DNA from: CAUZIR01 sp034421295
Lineage (GTDB): Bacteria > Chloroflexota > Dehalococcoidia > Lucifugimonadales > UBA2962
Assembly: GCA_034421295.1 (NCBI GenBank)
Contig: DAOUKM010000003.1
Location: 1-64,000, forward strand
DNA length: 64,000 bases
Reading direction: 5' to 3'
Shown: in pieces, positions 1 to 8,405 of the stretch
Layout: every line of letters begins with the position of its first letter
Position numbering within the stretch: position 1 is the first letter of the stretch
Program-made: the position numbers and the translations under genes
Notes under the pieces: model-generated
The model's input: the letters and a program-made list of their open reading frames with translations, nothing else
Databases searched by the model: none
Told to the model about the DNA's origin: nothing

Positions 1-221
1 AGGGACTCGGTGCTGACCTCGAACAGATAGGCAAGCTCTATCAGGTGGTCGGAGTTGGGCTTCATCTTTCCGGCCTCCCAGCACCACACGGAGTGGTTGC
101 TGACGCCGACCAGGCCGGCGACCTGCTTCTGGGTCAGGCCGGCCTTGGTCCTGGCCTCCCTGATGCGGGCGCCGATGTCCTTCCACTTGTAGCCGTCGTC
201 GTGCGGGGTGTGCGTGGTCAA
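1..221 (-). CDS. XRE-family HTH protein, cut by window edge
   Basis: The reverse strand reads a helix-turn-helix of the Cro/C1 (XRE) type: the stretch GARIREARTKAGLTQKQVAG is followed by the recognition-helix region LVGVSNHSVWCWEAGK. This is the usual DNA-binding fold of small repressors. About 74 residues are visible and the C-terminus lies outside the window. The start is taken as TTG at 221-219, because the frame is closed by a stop at 269-267 and has no ATG or GTG in between. It is divergent from the small HTH gene at 360, so the two probably share a control region. The family is clear; the target is unknown. Confidence 0.75.
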   Translation of the reverse strand, partial: MTTHTPHDDGYKWKDIGARIREARTKAGLTQKQVAGLVGVSNHSVWCWEAGKMKPNSDHLIELAYLFEVSTES

Positions 222-281
222 GGCGGGCGGTCGGCTCCGGGCGGCGGTGTGGTCACTGGGTAAGCATTAGCACAGTAGTTC

Positions 282-310
282 TTGAAACTCCGGTAATCCT
301 ATCATAGAAT
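282..310 (+). promoter_or_regulatory. predicted sigma70-type promoter
   Basis: TTGAAA (282-287) and TAGAAT (305-310) are separated by 17 bases, a standard vegetative promoter. It lies 50 bases upstream of the small HTH gene at 360 and inside the divergent intergenic space shared with the leftward HTH gene, so either repressor could act here. Confidence 0.55.
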
Positions 311-359
311 GAGGCACTAAGTACACTTATGGTAACAGTACTAGGAGCCAGGTCATTGC

Positions 360-596
360 ATGGAACGTGCCGGACGTACAGTCGTCCTCCTGAAGAGGCG
401 TGTCCTCTGGGACCGTCTGGAGCTGCTGAACAGGTCGCAGCGCTGGCTGGCCCGCGAGGTCGGTGTCAGCCCGGGCTACCTGTCGAGGCTGCTGCGGGAG
501 GGTCGAGCGCCGTCAGGCCGCATCCGGCGCCGGCTGCAGCGCGTCCTGGGCTTCGACGGCTTCGACGAACTGTTCGAGCTGGAGCGCCTGGCCTGA
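360..596 (+). CDS. small helix-turn-helix regulator
   Basis: This 78-residue basic protein has a compact helix-turn-helix: SQRWLAREVGVSPGYLSRLL at residues 22-41 has the spacing and the G-V-S turn typical of phage-repressor-like domains. The rest is a short leucine-rich C-terminal helix. An AGGAG lies 12 bases before the ATG, which is a little far. It has a good promoter in front and is divergent from another HTH gene, so autoregulation or a genetic switch is plausible. No enzymatic domain is present. Confidence 0.65.
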   Translation: MERAGRTVVLLKRRVLWDRLELLNRSQRWLAREVGVSPGYLSRLLREGRAPSGRIRRRLQRVLGFDGFDELFELERLA

Positions 597-646
597 GGCA
601 GCGCCTGCGCTTTCTTCCACCGGCTTCCTGTTGCGGCGGGCTCAGG

Positions 647-916
647 ATCGATGACCGTCTCCTGGTCTATGCGACGGCCCAACTGCCGGAGGACTTCCCC
701 CAGCGTCTGTGCAGGCTCAAGGAGATGATTGGGCTGAGCTGGAACCAGTTCTGCGACGTCCTCGGGGTGAGCAGCAAGCAGATGCGCAGGTGGCGAAAGG
801 GTATCGAGCCGTGCGGCGGTGCGATGCTGGCGATCATCTGGGTTGCATCCCAGGTTTCGGGCGGCCTAGACGTGATCATGGGCGAGGGGTTCGCCGCGTC
901 CTTCGCAGCGGCCTGA
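647..916 (+). CDS. mini-HTH protein, paralogue of the next gene
   Basis: This frame encodes a short protein with the core PEDFPQRLCRLKEMIGLSW, a G-V-S turn and RRWRKGIEP. It is clearly related to the gene at 921, which has PEEF, KEASGLPW and RWRKGMHP in the same order. It is likely a DNA-binding protein with a helix-turn-helix ending in the W-R-K-G motif. The frame has no ATG, GTG or TTG between the end of the previous gene and the conserved region; the listed start is an ATC at 647 after a weak GGCGGG and is only a guess. An unrecognised start, a frameshift or decay at the 5' end are all possible. The stop lies 5 bases before the next ATG. Confidence 0.5.
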   Translation: MDDRLLVYATAQLPEDFPQRLCRLKEMIGLSWNQFCDVLGVSSKQMRRWRKGIEPCGGAMLAIIWVASQVSGGLDVIMGEGFAASFAAA

Positions 917-920
917 CAGC

Positions 921-1181
921 ATGCCCCGCCAGCGCAGGACACACAGGAAGCTGACTCACGTCTTCCCCGAGGAATTCGGTGAGAGCCTCGAGCGATTCAA
1001 GGAGGCCTCCGGCCTGCCGTGGGGGGAGATCGCCCGGCTCATCGGCACCTCGGAACTGGCCCTATGGCGGTGGCGAAAAGGGATGCATCCCAACTGGCCG
1101 CACCTTCTCGCCCTGCTGGATCTTGCCGAGGGGATGGGCCTGGCCCACACGCTCCCCATACGCAGGGTCCGTCCCAGGTAG
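921..1181 (+). CDS. mini-HTH protein, tandem paralogue
   Basis: The 86-residue basic protein has PEEFGESLERFKEASGLPW, then an IARLIGTSELALWRWRKG helix-turn-helix, then a short helical tail. It matches the preceding gene in motif order, showing a tandem duplication. It starts 5 bases after the upstream stop with no clear ribosome site, which suggests translational coupling. It is probably a transcriptional regulator; the target is unknown. Confidence 0.65.
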   Translation: MPRQRRTHRKLTHVFPEEFGESLERFKEASGLPWGEIARLIGTSELALWRWRKGMHPNWPHLLALLDLAEGMGLAHTLPIRRVRPR

Positions 1182-1431
1182 GCCTCTCCTACCGAACTAC
1201 ACCCCGGACGTTGAGTTGATGCCGCCGTACCGCCGCCGGCGTCCGATCTGACGTGCTATCCCGGTCCGACGGACGCCAACCGCTCCAATTGGTCTCCTGG
1301 TCCTGAACGCGTGGCTTAGCTCAGACCGCTGACCGGTCGTCGTTCCTCCGTATTCCGGATGTAAGTCGTGGGCCGCGCTAACGTGGCATTAAAATGTCGA
1401 CCCTATGATCAGCAACGCATCGCCGCCCCGT

Positions 1432-2382
1432 CTATTCCCGGGGAGTTAGTTCGCGAGGCCATTCATCATGGGCGTTCGTATGATCCTCCACAACGACAAC
1501 CTCAAGGAGATTGCAGTTAGCGTCCAGGTCTGCCAAAGTCCGAAGATACAGTTTCTGGCCTATTGAGTCGGTAGCGTAGAGGCGGCTTTGAAGCCGGTAA
1601 TGCTTGCCCCTAGGGTGAATCTCGGAACCTACTTCTCGTAATTCTGTCCATTCCCACGTCTCGGGGTGGAGCGAGTAGTCGGCTCGTAAGGCAGCTACCA
1701 GTGGTCCAAAGGATCCGTCTGGTTCCAAGCACAACTCCGTGACTCTGCTCGATACTCCAAGAGATGTGGAAGTAGGCGTTGATCTAATGCCCTTCGCCGT
1801 GTCGTCGCGATCGATTGCTCCACTATGCTGCTCTGCCTTGGACTTACATACTTCCCTAGTCGTCTCATCTTGAATCGCATCGCAGTTAGCCACCAACTCA
1901 GCCGTCCATCCATCCTCTCTTACAATCTTGGTGATGGCCTCTCGCGTCGCCACTGCTGAACGCCATTGATCGTATTCTGCCTGGTTGCTGGCAGGCCCAG
2001 TCATTTGTCTCAATTCTTCGTACGTAGCTAAGCTCACCCTGTACCGTCCACGCCTGCTTGCGTACTCCGCCGCATCCGGTGCGGTACTCAGCAACGCTTT
2101 GGCTTCCCCGTATATTGGTGCCGAAGGGTCAATGGTGATGCTTGGGAATCCAACTCCGGGCGAATCTATCAGGAGCGCGACATCGTCCCCCGTCCCCGTT
2201 CCGTAGGTACAGATCCCAATTGCGAACACAATCGCAAGTATCCCCAGAACGCCGAGCAGCCACTTGCCTCCGGGCTTACCTCCGCCGTGCTCCTTACCGC
2301 CTCCGCTTGGTGGCTGCCCACCCGGACTGCTTCTTGGGTAGCCGCCTGTGGGCGTACCTAAATCGGGCTCAGGCGTCGACAA
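1432..2382 (-). CDS. unknown protein with one membrane anchor
   Basis: The 316-residue protein opens with about 40 residues rich in Gly, Pro and Ser (cytoplasmic tail), then one hydrophobic segment (about residues 42-62, WLLGVLGILAIVFAIGICTY), then a polar domain likely outside the membrane. That domain has a cysteine pair around CDAIQDETTREVC and a C-terminal part rich in beta-strand patterns. The TTG start is chosen because GAGGAG lies about 8 bases upstream. The region looks less GC-rich than the oxidase operon and has no same-strand partner of known function. I do not recognise the family. Confidence 0.6.
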   Translation of the reverse strand: MSTPEPDLGTPTGGYPRSSPGGQPPSGGGKEHGGGKPGGKWLLGVLGILAIVFAIGICTYGTGTGDDVALLIDSPGVGFPSITIDPSAPIYGEAKALLSTAPDAAEYASRRGRYRVSLATYEELRQMTGPASNQAEYDQWRSAVATREAITKIVREDGWTAELVANCDAIQDETTREVCKSKAEQHSGAIDRDDTAKGIRSTPTSTSLGVSSRVTELCLEPDGSFGPLVAALRADYSLHPETWEWTELREVGSEIHPRGKHYRLQSRLYATDSIGQKLYLRTLADLDANCNLLEVVVVEDHTNAHDEWPRELTPRE

Positions 2383-2417
2383 ATTTGGGCTCCTCTTCGA
2401 CTGTATGGAGACGGATA

Positions 2418-2669
2418 TCAGGCACTAACGCCATATTGACGTATATCGGTAGTGCCAGCTAGCTGGGTCTCCACATCGATGAGGAGGGCTTTCGGTTGCC
2501 AGCACAGCACGTACAGCAGGAAATGGCTCAAATGGGCCCGACCAACGATTTCGGCCCCGTCCGTCTGTTCACAGAGGAAATACGGGGAAGGGGTATTCAC
2601 TAGTTCGTGATCGACTACTCGCCTGAATAATCCCAAGCTGTTAGAAGCAGCCGTCAACATGCTTGGCAC
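2418..2669 (-). CDS. doubtful small ORF
   Basis: An 83-residue frame on the same strand as, and 35 bases upstream of, the preceding unknown gene. It has a hydrophobic stretch (SHFLLYVLCWQPKALLIDV), but no ribosome site precedes its GTG start and I recognise no family. It could be a fragment of a decayed gene. Confidence 0.2.
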   Translation of the reverse strand: MPSMLTAASNSLGLFRRVVDHELVNTPSPYFLCEQTDGAEIVGRAHLSHFLLYVLCWQPKALLIDVETQLAGTTDIRQYGVSA

Positions 2670-3067
2670 TTGTGGACAGGTTGAGGTCTACGTCAGCTGT
2701 GCCTGACAATTTCCCGCATGACCTCGAAACCGTTGGGATTCGCCTCCGTATCGACGCCCTAATCGGGGTAAGGTCGAACCGAATGGTGCTCGAGTCCGGT
2801 ACCTAGCAGATGAATGACAAGTGCGCGTCAGTATAGGCCTCCGTCCCAGAAGGACCACCTGAGTCCTCGCAACTCGGGTGTGTCGGACAGCGCGAATACT
2901 CATTGGCTGCTTCGTGGAGCATTAGATTCGATGCCCAGATATGGGAAGACGCGCCTCAAGTATTCCCATTTGGGTCCACTCCAAAAAAGTGCAGTTTTGC
3001 TGACTAGCTGCTGACTTACAGAATTCCTCTGACTAGGCTGACTGCCTGTTAAGCAGTCTATAGACGG
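2670..3067. other. stretch without recognisable gene
   Basis: This stretch between the doubtful ORF and the tRNA has only short frames with no ribosome sites and no family resemblance. It lies at the 3' side of the tRNA gene, where elements that integrate at tRNAs would sit, but I see no repeat of the tRNA end. Confidence 0.4.
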
Positions 3068-3141
<74 letters not shown>

Positions 3142-3395
3142 CCGACGCTCCCGCCGAACCGAGCCAGCATGTCGTGTGGAACCAGCATCGGGAACTCTGC
3201 AGGGAGGAAACAACGACGGATTCTAGCCTTTTCGAACTGCCGAGGTCAAGGTAATCAAAGGGCCGTCTATGCCTGTCTCACCGCCGCGATGGCAATTCGG
3301 CGCGGCTCGGAATCGCCTTCGCAGTTCCGTTCTCGATGGTAAGATTGTGAAACTCTGCACTCACTGATCCTTTACCCCACATAAGGCGGGTTGAG

Positions 3396-4409
3396 GTGCA
3401 ACGTCCCGTCTCCCAAGTCGTAATCGACCGGCCGGTCGACGCCGGGCAGTTGATCTTTCGGATCATGTTGGCGGCCGCACTGGTGGCCGCTTTCTCTCAG
3501 ATCACACTGGGCGGCTTCGTCAGGGCTGCTGATGCTGGTCTCGCATGCGCCGATGATTGGCCGCTTTGCGATGGTCAGTGGATACCCGCATTCACAGGCG
3601 ACGTGATCCTGGAGTACACCCACCGGCTTACCGCCGTGCTTCTCGGCATCTTCGTATTGGCCGCAGTCGTCATTGGCTGGCGGGTGCACAGAGATAGCAC
3701 CCTGATATTCGGCTGCACCCTGGCCGCCTTCGCGCTGGTCATCGCGGCCGGCGCCCTCGGGTGGGCGACGGTCATCACCGAGCTGAGCTGGAGCATGAGG
3801 CTGGTCCACCTCGCGATCGCCGAATTGCTGATCGCGACGCTGGCCTTTGCGCTGGTGGCCGTCTGGCCGGTGAGCGACCCGCCTCTGAACGGTCCCTCAC
3901 GGCCGACCATCTTGGCCTTCAGCGCCGCGATAGGGTTGATGCTCTTTTTCACGTTCCTGGTGCTGGTGTCCGGCTCTGTTGTTGTCGGAGAGGGGGCGAG
4001 CACGGCGTGCGGGTCGTGGCCTCTGTGCAGCGGCAGCATGATCATCCCCGCGGGGGATGCCAAGTTCGCACTCCACATGTCCCACCGCATAGTTTCCGCC
4101 GTGACCGGTCTCATCATAGTCGGGGTTGCCCTGCGGGCATGGAGGATGAGAGAGTGGTGGCCAGGCGCGGGCGTATGCGCGATCGTGCTCGCCACGCTGC
4201 TGGTAGGCCAGATCTTCATAGGCGCCGCCAACCCGTGGAGTGCGTTCTCCCCGGTCTGGAAGGGCCTGCATGTAAGCGCAGCGACGGCCGTATGGCTGGC
4301 CGCCGCGACGCTGGCCGCACTGGTGCATGTTCCACGGATGTCGGGTGCTTCAGTTCCGGACGGAGACGCAGAGCGTTTCCGGGGTGTACGGAGTTTGATT
4401 CAGTGGTAG
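3396..4409 (+). CDS. ctaA: heme A synthase
   Basis: This membrane enzyme oxidises the C8 methyl group of heme O to the formyl group of heme A, the cofactor of the oxidase encoded next door. The 337-residue protein shows eight hydrophobic segments in two similar halves. Each half has heme-ligand histidines (EYTHRL, LVHLAIAE; LHMSHRIVS, GLHVSAA) and an outer-loop cysteine pair (CADDWPLC; CGSWPLC), the layout of the CtaA/COX15 family. The start is GTG. The last 7 bases overlap the start of ctaB, so the two heme-modifying enzymes are probably translated together. Confidence 0.92.
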   Translation: MQRPVSQVVIDRPVDAGQLIFRIMLAAALVAAFSQITLGGFVRAADAGLACADDWPLCDGQWIPAFTGDVILEYTHRLTAVLLGIFVLAAVVIGWRVHRDSTLIFGCTLAAFALVIAAGALGWATVITELSWSMRLVHLAIAELLIATLAFALVAVWPVSDPPLNGPSRPTILAFSAAIGLMLFFTFLVLVSGSVVVGEGASTACGSWPLCSGSMIIPAGDAKFALHMSHRIVSAVTGLIIVGVALRAWRMREWWPGAGVCAIVLATLLVGQIFIGAANPWSAFSPVWKGLHVSAATAVWLAAATLAALVHVPRMSGASVPDGDAERFRGVRSLIQW

Positions 4410-5290
4410 CCCATATCTCTTCCCGCGGAAGCCTGGTTCGCGACTACCTGGCGCTCACCAAGCCCCGGATCATCGTGCTGCTGCTGGTCACCGCGCTGGG
4501 AGGGATGTTCCTTGCCGCCGGGGGGCCGCCGGACATGGGGATCATGGCCGTCGTGCTGGTGGCCGGGTCCCTGGCCTCGGGTGGAGCCAATTCGATCAAC
4601 CACTCCCTCGACAGGGACATAGACAATGTCATGCGCCGCACGCGGAGGAGGCCGGTGGCGGGCGGGAGAATAGTGCCCCGCGACGCACTGGTGTTCGGCG
4701 TGGCATTGAACGTGGCGGCGTTCGTGCTTCTGACCGTCCTTGTGAACCCGCTGAGCGCCGGGCTGACGGTTTCGGCGACCGTGGTCTACGTTTTCGTCTA
4801 CACGCTGGGGCTGAAGCGCACCACGCCGCAGAACATCGTCATCGGTGGCGCAGCCGGTGCCTTCCCTCCGATGGTTGGATGGGCCGCGGTTCAGGGCGAC
4901 CTGGGGATAGCGGCCCTCTACATGTTCGCCATCGTCTTCTTCTGGACGCCGCCTCACTTCTGGGCGCTGGCGCTGATGATCAAGGACGACTACTCGGAGG
5001 CCGGAATACCCATGTTGCCGGTGGTAAGCGGCGAGGCCGAGACGAAGCGCTCGATAGTCCTCTACGTCGCCGTGCTCGTGGCTCTGACGATAATGTTCGT
5101 GGTCACGGGAGAGGTGGGGTGGATCTACGGACTGGCCGCGGTCGTCCTCGGAGTCGGCTACCTTTGCTATGCGGTCTGGCTGCTTCTGTCTCCCGGCATT
5201 CAGAGAGCAAAGGCCGCCTACCTGTACTCTCTGGCCTATCTGGCGCTACTTTTCTCCGCCATCATGATCGACGCTACGGTGCTGTCCTGA
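4403..5290 (+). CDS. ctaB: protoheme IX farnesyltransferase (heme O synthase)
   Basis: A UbiA-family membrane prenyltransferase that adds a farnesyl chain to heme B, giving heme O for CtaA. The first allylic-diphosphate site is NHSLDRDIDNVMRRTRRRP, and the second region reads IKDDYSEAGIPMLP. There are about nine hydrophobic segments in 295 residues, the family's normal size. The reading frame stays open far upstream, but GTG at 4403 is chosen because it overlaps the ctaA stop and directly precedes the conserved RDYLALTKPR opening. Confidence 0.92.
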   Translation: MVAHISSRGSLVRDYLALTKPRIIVLLLVTALGGMFLAAGGPPDMGIMAVVLVAGSLASGGANSINHSLDRDIDNVMRRTRRRPVAGGRIVPRDALVFGVALNVAAFVLLTVLVNPLSAGLTVSATVVYVFVYTLGLKRTTPQNIVIGGAAGAFPPMVGWAAVQGDLGIAALYMFAIVFFWTPPHFWALALMIKDDYSEAGIPMLPVVSGEAETKRSIVLYVAVLVALTIMFVVTGEVGWIYGLAAVVLGVGYLCYAVWLLLSPGIQRAKAAYLYSLAYLALLFSAIMIDATVLS

Positions 5291-5473
5291 TGGCCGTCCG
5301 CGAGGCTGCCACAGAGACCAACAAATGGCCGATGGCTGGCTATAGACAGGCGTAAACTGAGATTGTGAAAAGCTTGACTAGCAAAAATCGCTCTGTTAGA
5401 TTTGCTAACCGTCGCGAGGGCTGGTGCGCCCCCGAGTAAACGTCCCGTTAGCAGGAGTTTTCGTTCCCGCGTA

Positions 5474-6529
5474 ATGTCGATTCTTAAGCGGCCGTCGATG
5501 CGATTCCTGGCAGTCGTATTCTCGGGATTGGTCCTGGCGACTCTCGCGGCCTGCACAACCGACAATCCCCAGTCGACCTTCGACACGCTGGGCCCCGTCG
5601 CACGTTCGCAGGCGACTATCTTCTACATCATCATGTACGCGGGCCTGGTGGTCTTCGCGCTGGTGATGGCGCTGATTATCTATGCGACTATCAGGTATCG
5701 GCGGCGCTATACGGACCGCGATCCGGAGCAGATTCACGGCAACCATATGCTGGAGATCACCTGGACCGTCATCCCGGCCCTGCTCCTAATCGCGGTGGCG
5801 GTCCCGACCATAAACGCCCTGTTCGACAACTCCGTCAGCCCCGATCCGGACGCGCTCACCGTCAGGGCCACCGCCAACCAGTGGTGGTTCGAGTTCGAGA
5901 TCGAGGAGCTGGGAGTGGTCACGGCCAACGAGCTCCATATCCCGGTTGGCGAGGTCATAAACCTCGATCTGGAGGCCACCGATGTCATCCACAGCTTCTG
6001 GGTACCCAAGCTGGCCGGCAAGGTGGACATGATCCCCAATAACACCAACACTATGTGGATGCAGGCCGACGAGGAGGGTGTGTTCCTAGGCCAGTGCGCC
6101 GAGTTCTGCGGGGAGTCCCACGCGAACATGCGCTTCAGGGTGGTCGCACACTCCAGGGAGGACTTCGACGCCTGGGTTGAGGAACAGCTGGCCGATGCGG
6201 TCGTCCCGAGTGATCCCCTGGCGCAGCAGGGTCACGATCTGTTCATGTCGGTCGAAGTCGAATGCTGGTCGTGTCACACCGTCAGGGGCAGCGCGATCGC
6301 CTATGGAGATGTCGGCCCGGACCTAACGCATTTCGCGAGCCGGATGCACATGGCGTCCGGGATCATGGACAATACGCATGAGAACCTTGTCAGGTGGTTG
6401 ACAGATCCGAACGAGATCAAGCCCGGCAACGTGATGTCCAGGGACGGTAGCGTGTACAACGACCCGGCCCGGGCGCTCACCGAGCCCCAGATAGCAGCCC
6501 TTGCCGCATACCTGAGGAGCCTGGAATGA
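5474..6529 (+). CDS. ctaC: cytochrome c oxidase subunit II with fused cytochrome c (caa3 type)
   Basis: This subunit takes electrons from cytochrome c through the CuA centre. The 351-residue protein has a lipoprotein signal ending LATLAAC (Cys27), two membrane helices, a cupredoxin domain with the CuA ligands CAEFCGESHANM and a conserved WWFEFEIE electron-entry patch. A C-terminal cytochrome c domain follows, with heme motif CWSCH and an axial methionine in GNVM. The fused cytochrome marks a caa3-type enzyme. ATG 5474 puts the signal peptide at the N-terminus; the frame runs further upstream without signal-like sequence. Its stop overlaps ctaD by 4 bases. Confidence 0.93.
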   Translation: MSILKRPSMRFLAVVFSGLVLATLAACTTDNPQSTFDTLGPVARSQATIFYIIMYAGLVVFALVMALIIYATIRYRRRYTDRDPEQIHGNHMLEITWTVIPALLLIAVAVPTINALFDNSVSPDPDALTVRATANQWWFEFEIEELGVVTANELHIPVGEVINLDLEATDVIHSFWVPKLAGKVDMIPNNTNTMWMQADEEGVFLGQCAEFCGESHANMRFRVVAHSREDFDAWVEEQLADAVVPSDPLAQQGHDLFMSVEVECWSCHTVRGSAIAYGDVGPDLTHFASRMHMASGIMDNTHENLVRWLTDPNEIKPGNVMSRDGSVYNDPARALTEPQIAALAAYLRSLE

Positions 6530-8376
6530 CGACGCTCTCGGTACCCATGATCAAGCGGCCCGTTCACCCGGAAGGGATATGGGGCTGGATTACGACCATC
6601 GACCACAAGAGGATCGGCATCCTCTATGGCGTAACCGCCTTCATCAACTTCCTTATAGGCGGCATCGAGGCCCTGATCATGCGGGTGCAGCTTTCGGGCT
6701 CGAACGTCGACATCGTGAGCCCCGAGGTGTTCAACCAGCTGTTCACCATGCACGGGACCACGATGATCTTCCTTGCGATCATGCCGCTGGGTGCGGCGTT
6801 CTTTAACTTCGTTATTCCCCTGCAGATTGGCGCTCGGGACGTCGCATTCCCCAGGCTCAACGCATTCAGCTACTGGGTCTTTTTGGCCGGGACCTTGCTT
6901 CTGCACCTCAGCTGGTTCCTTGGAGAATCGCCCAACGCCGGCTGGTTCGCCTACGCCCCTCTAACGGAGGAGGCGTACAACCCCGGCCGGGGTATCGACT
7001 TCTGGATAGTCAGCCTCCAGGTGCTGGGTATCGCCTCTCTAGCCGCGGCGTTCAACTTCATCGTGACAATCGTCAACATGAGGGCCCCGGGCATGTCGAT
7101 GATGCGCATGCCGCTCTTTACATGGATGACGCTGATCACTGCGATATTGCTGGTGCTGGCCTTCCCGGTTATAACGGTTGCGCTCTTTGAGCTTCTGCTC
7201 GACCGCAGCTACGGCACCAACTTCTTCTTCGCGCCGGCGGGTGGCGACCCCGTCCTCTGGCAGCACCTGTTCTGGGTATTCGGCCATCCCGAGGTATACA
7301 TACTTATCCTCCCGGCGATGGGAATAGTCTCGGAGATACTGCCGACCTTCTCCAAGAAGCCGCTCTTCGGCTACTCCACGGTGGTCCTGGCCGGTGTGAT
7401 CATCGCTTTCATGGGCTGGCTGGTATGGAGCCACCACATGTTCACGGTCGGCCTGGGGCCGATCCCCAACTCGGTCTTTACGATCACCACCATGGCGATA
7501 GCGGTGCCGACCGGAATAAAGATCTTTAACTGGATCGGGACGATCTGGAAGGGCTCCATCGACTTTAGGACGCCGATGCTGTTCGCCGTGGGATTCATAG
7601 TGACGTTCACCATTGGCGGCATAAGCGGTGTCATGCACGCTATGTCCTCGTCCGACGCCCAGCAGCAGGACACGTACTTCATAGTCGCCCACTTCCACTA
7701 CGTGCTGTTCGGCGGCGCGATCATGGGCATCTTCGGGGCGATCTACTACTGGTTCCCCAAGTACGCCGGCCGGATGTACAACGAGGCCGAGGGCAAGTGG
7801 CACTTCTGGCTGATGTTCATCGGGCAGAACCTGACGTTCTTCCCAATGCACTTCATCGGGATGGACGGGATGCCTCGCCGGATCTACACGTACGGCGCTG
7901 ACATGGGCTGGACTGAGCTCAACGCACTTCAGACCGCTGGCGCGTTCGTGATAGTGCTTGCGACCCTGATCATGATGAAGAACCTGTGGCAGAGTTGGCG
8001 GTCAGGGAGCCCCGCCCCCAGCGATCCCTGGGATGCCAGGACACTTGAGTGGTCGATATCATCCCCGCCTCCCGAGTACAACTTCGAGGAGATTCCCGTG
8101 GTGCAGGACCGGGATGACTGGTGGGCCCGCAAGCGCGGCCTCGTGCCGAGGCGTGCTCCGGCGGGAGGATCCGGCGACGGCCACGGCATACACCTGCCTC
8201 AGCCCTCGTTCTGGCCGCTGGTCACCTCCCTGGGGATCTTCATCGGCGCATGGGGAATCATCTACAGCATCCCTGTGCTGGCAATAGGCGGGGCGATCAT
8301 GATGATCGGCATGTATGCGTGGTCGTTCGAGCCTGTCAACGACCCGGAGCCGGGTGAGTCCGACGAGCAGGCGTAG
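6526..8376 (+). CDS. ctaD: cytochrome c oxidase subunit I
   Basis: The catalytic subunit, reducing O2 to water and pumping protons. The 616-residue protein has the heme a ligand region TMHGTTM, the CuB and cross-linked tyrosine motif GHPEVY, the CuB histidines WSHHMF and the heme a3/heme a histidines VAHFHYVLFGG. GHPEVY places it in the A-type oxidases. The first 12 helices are followed by an extra C-terminal part (about residues 550-600) with two more hydrophobic segments, an extension also known in other caa3 enzymes. Translation is coupled to ctaC through ATGA. Confidence 0.95.
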   Translation: MTTLSVPMIKRPVHPEGIWGWITTIDHKRIGILYGVTAFINFLIGGIEALIMRVQLSGSNVDIVSPEVFNQLFTMHGTTMIFLAIMPLGAAFFNFVIPLQIGARDVAFPRLNAFSYWVFLAGTLLLHLSWFLGESPNAGWFAYAPLTEEAYNPGRGIDFWIVSLQVLGIASLAAAFNFIVTIVNMRAPGMSMMRMPLFTWMTLITAILLVLAFPVITVALFELLLDRSYGTNFFFAPAGGDPVLWQHLFWVFGHPEVYILILPAMGIVSEILPTFSKKPLFGYSTVVLAGVIIAFMGWLVWSHHMFTVGLGPIPNSVFTITTMAIAVPTGIKIFNWIGTIWKGSIDFRTPMLFAVGFIVTFTIGGISGVMHAMSSSDAQQQDTYFIVAHFHYVLFGGAIMGIFGAIYYWFPKYAGRMYNEAEGKWHFWLMFIGQNLTFFPMHFIGMDGMPRRIYTYGADMGWTELNALQTAGAFVIVLATLIMMKNLWQSWRSGSPAPSDPWDARTLEWSISSPPPEYNFEEIPVVQDRDDWWARKRGLVPRRAPAGGSGDGHGIHLPQPSFWPLVTSLGIFIGAWGIIYSIPVLAIGGAIMMIGMYAWSFEPVNDPEPGESDEQA

Positions 8377-8405
8377 CAAGAGGAACAGGTAGGACGGGAG
8401 CACAG

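Noticed and set aside
2814..3014. Small plus-strand frame of 66 codons
   Set aside because: No ribosome site, no family resemblance, random-looking residue use.
6527..8376. Long opposite-strand frames inside ctaD and other genes
   Set aside because: High GC keeps antisense frames open; their translations are rich in Arg, Gly, His and Pro and match no family, while the sense frames do.
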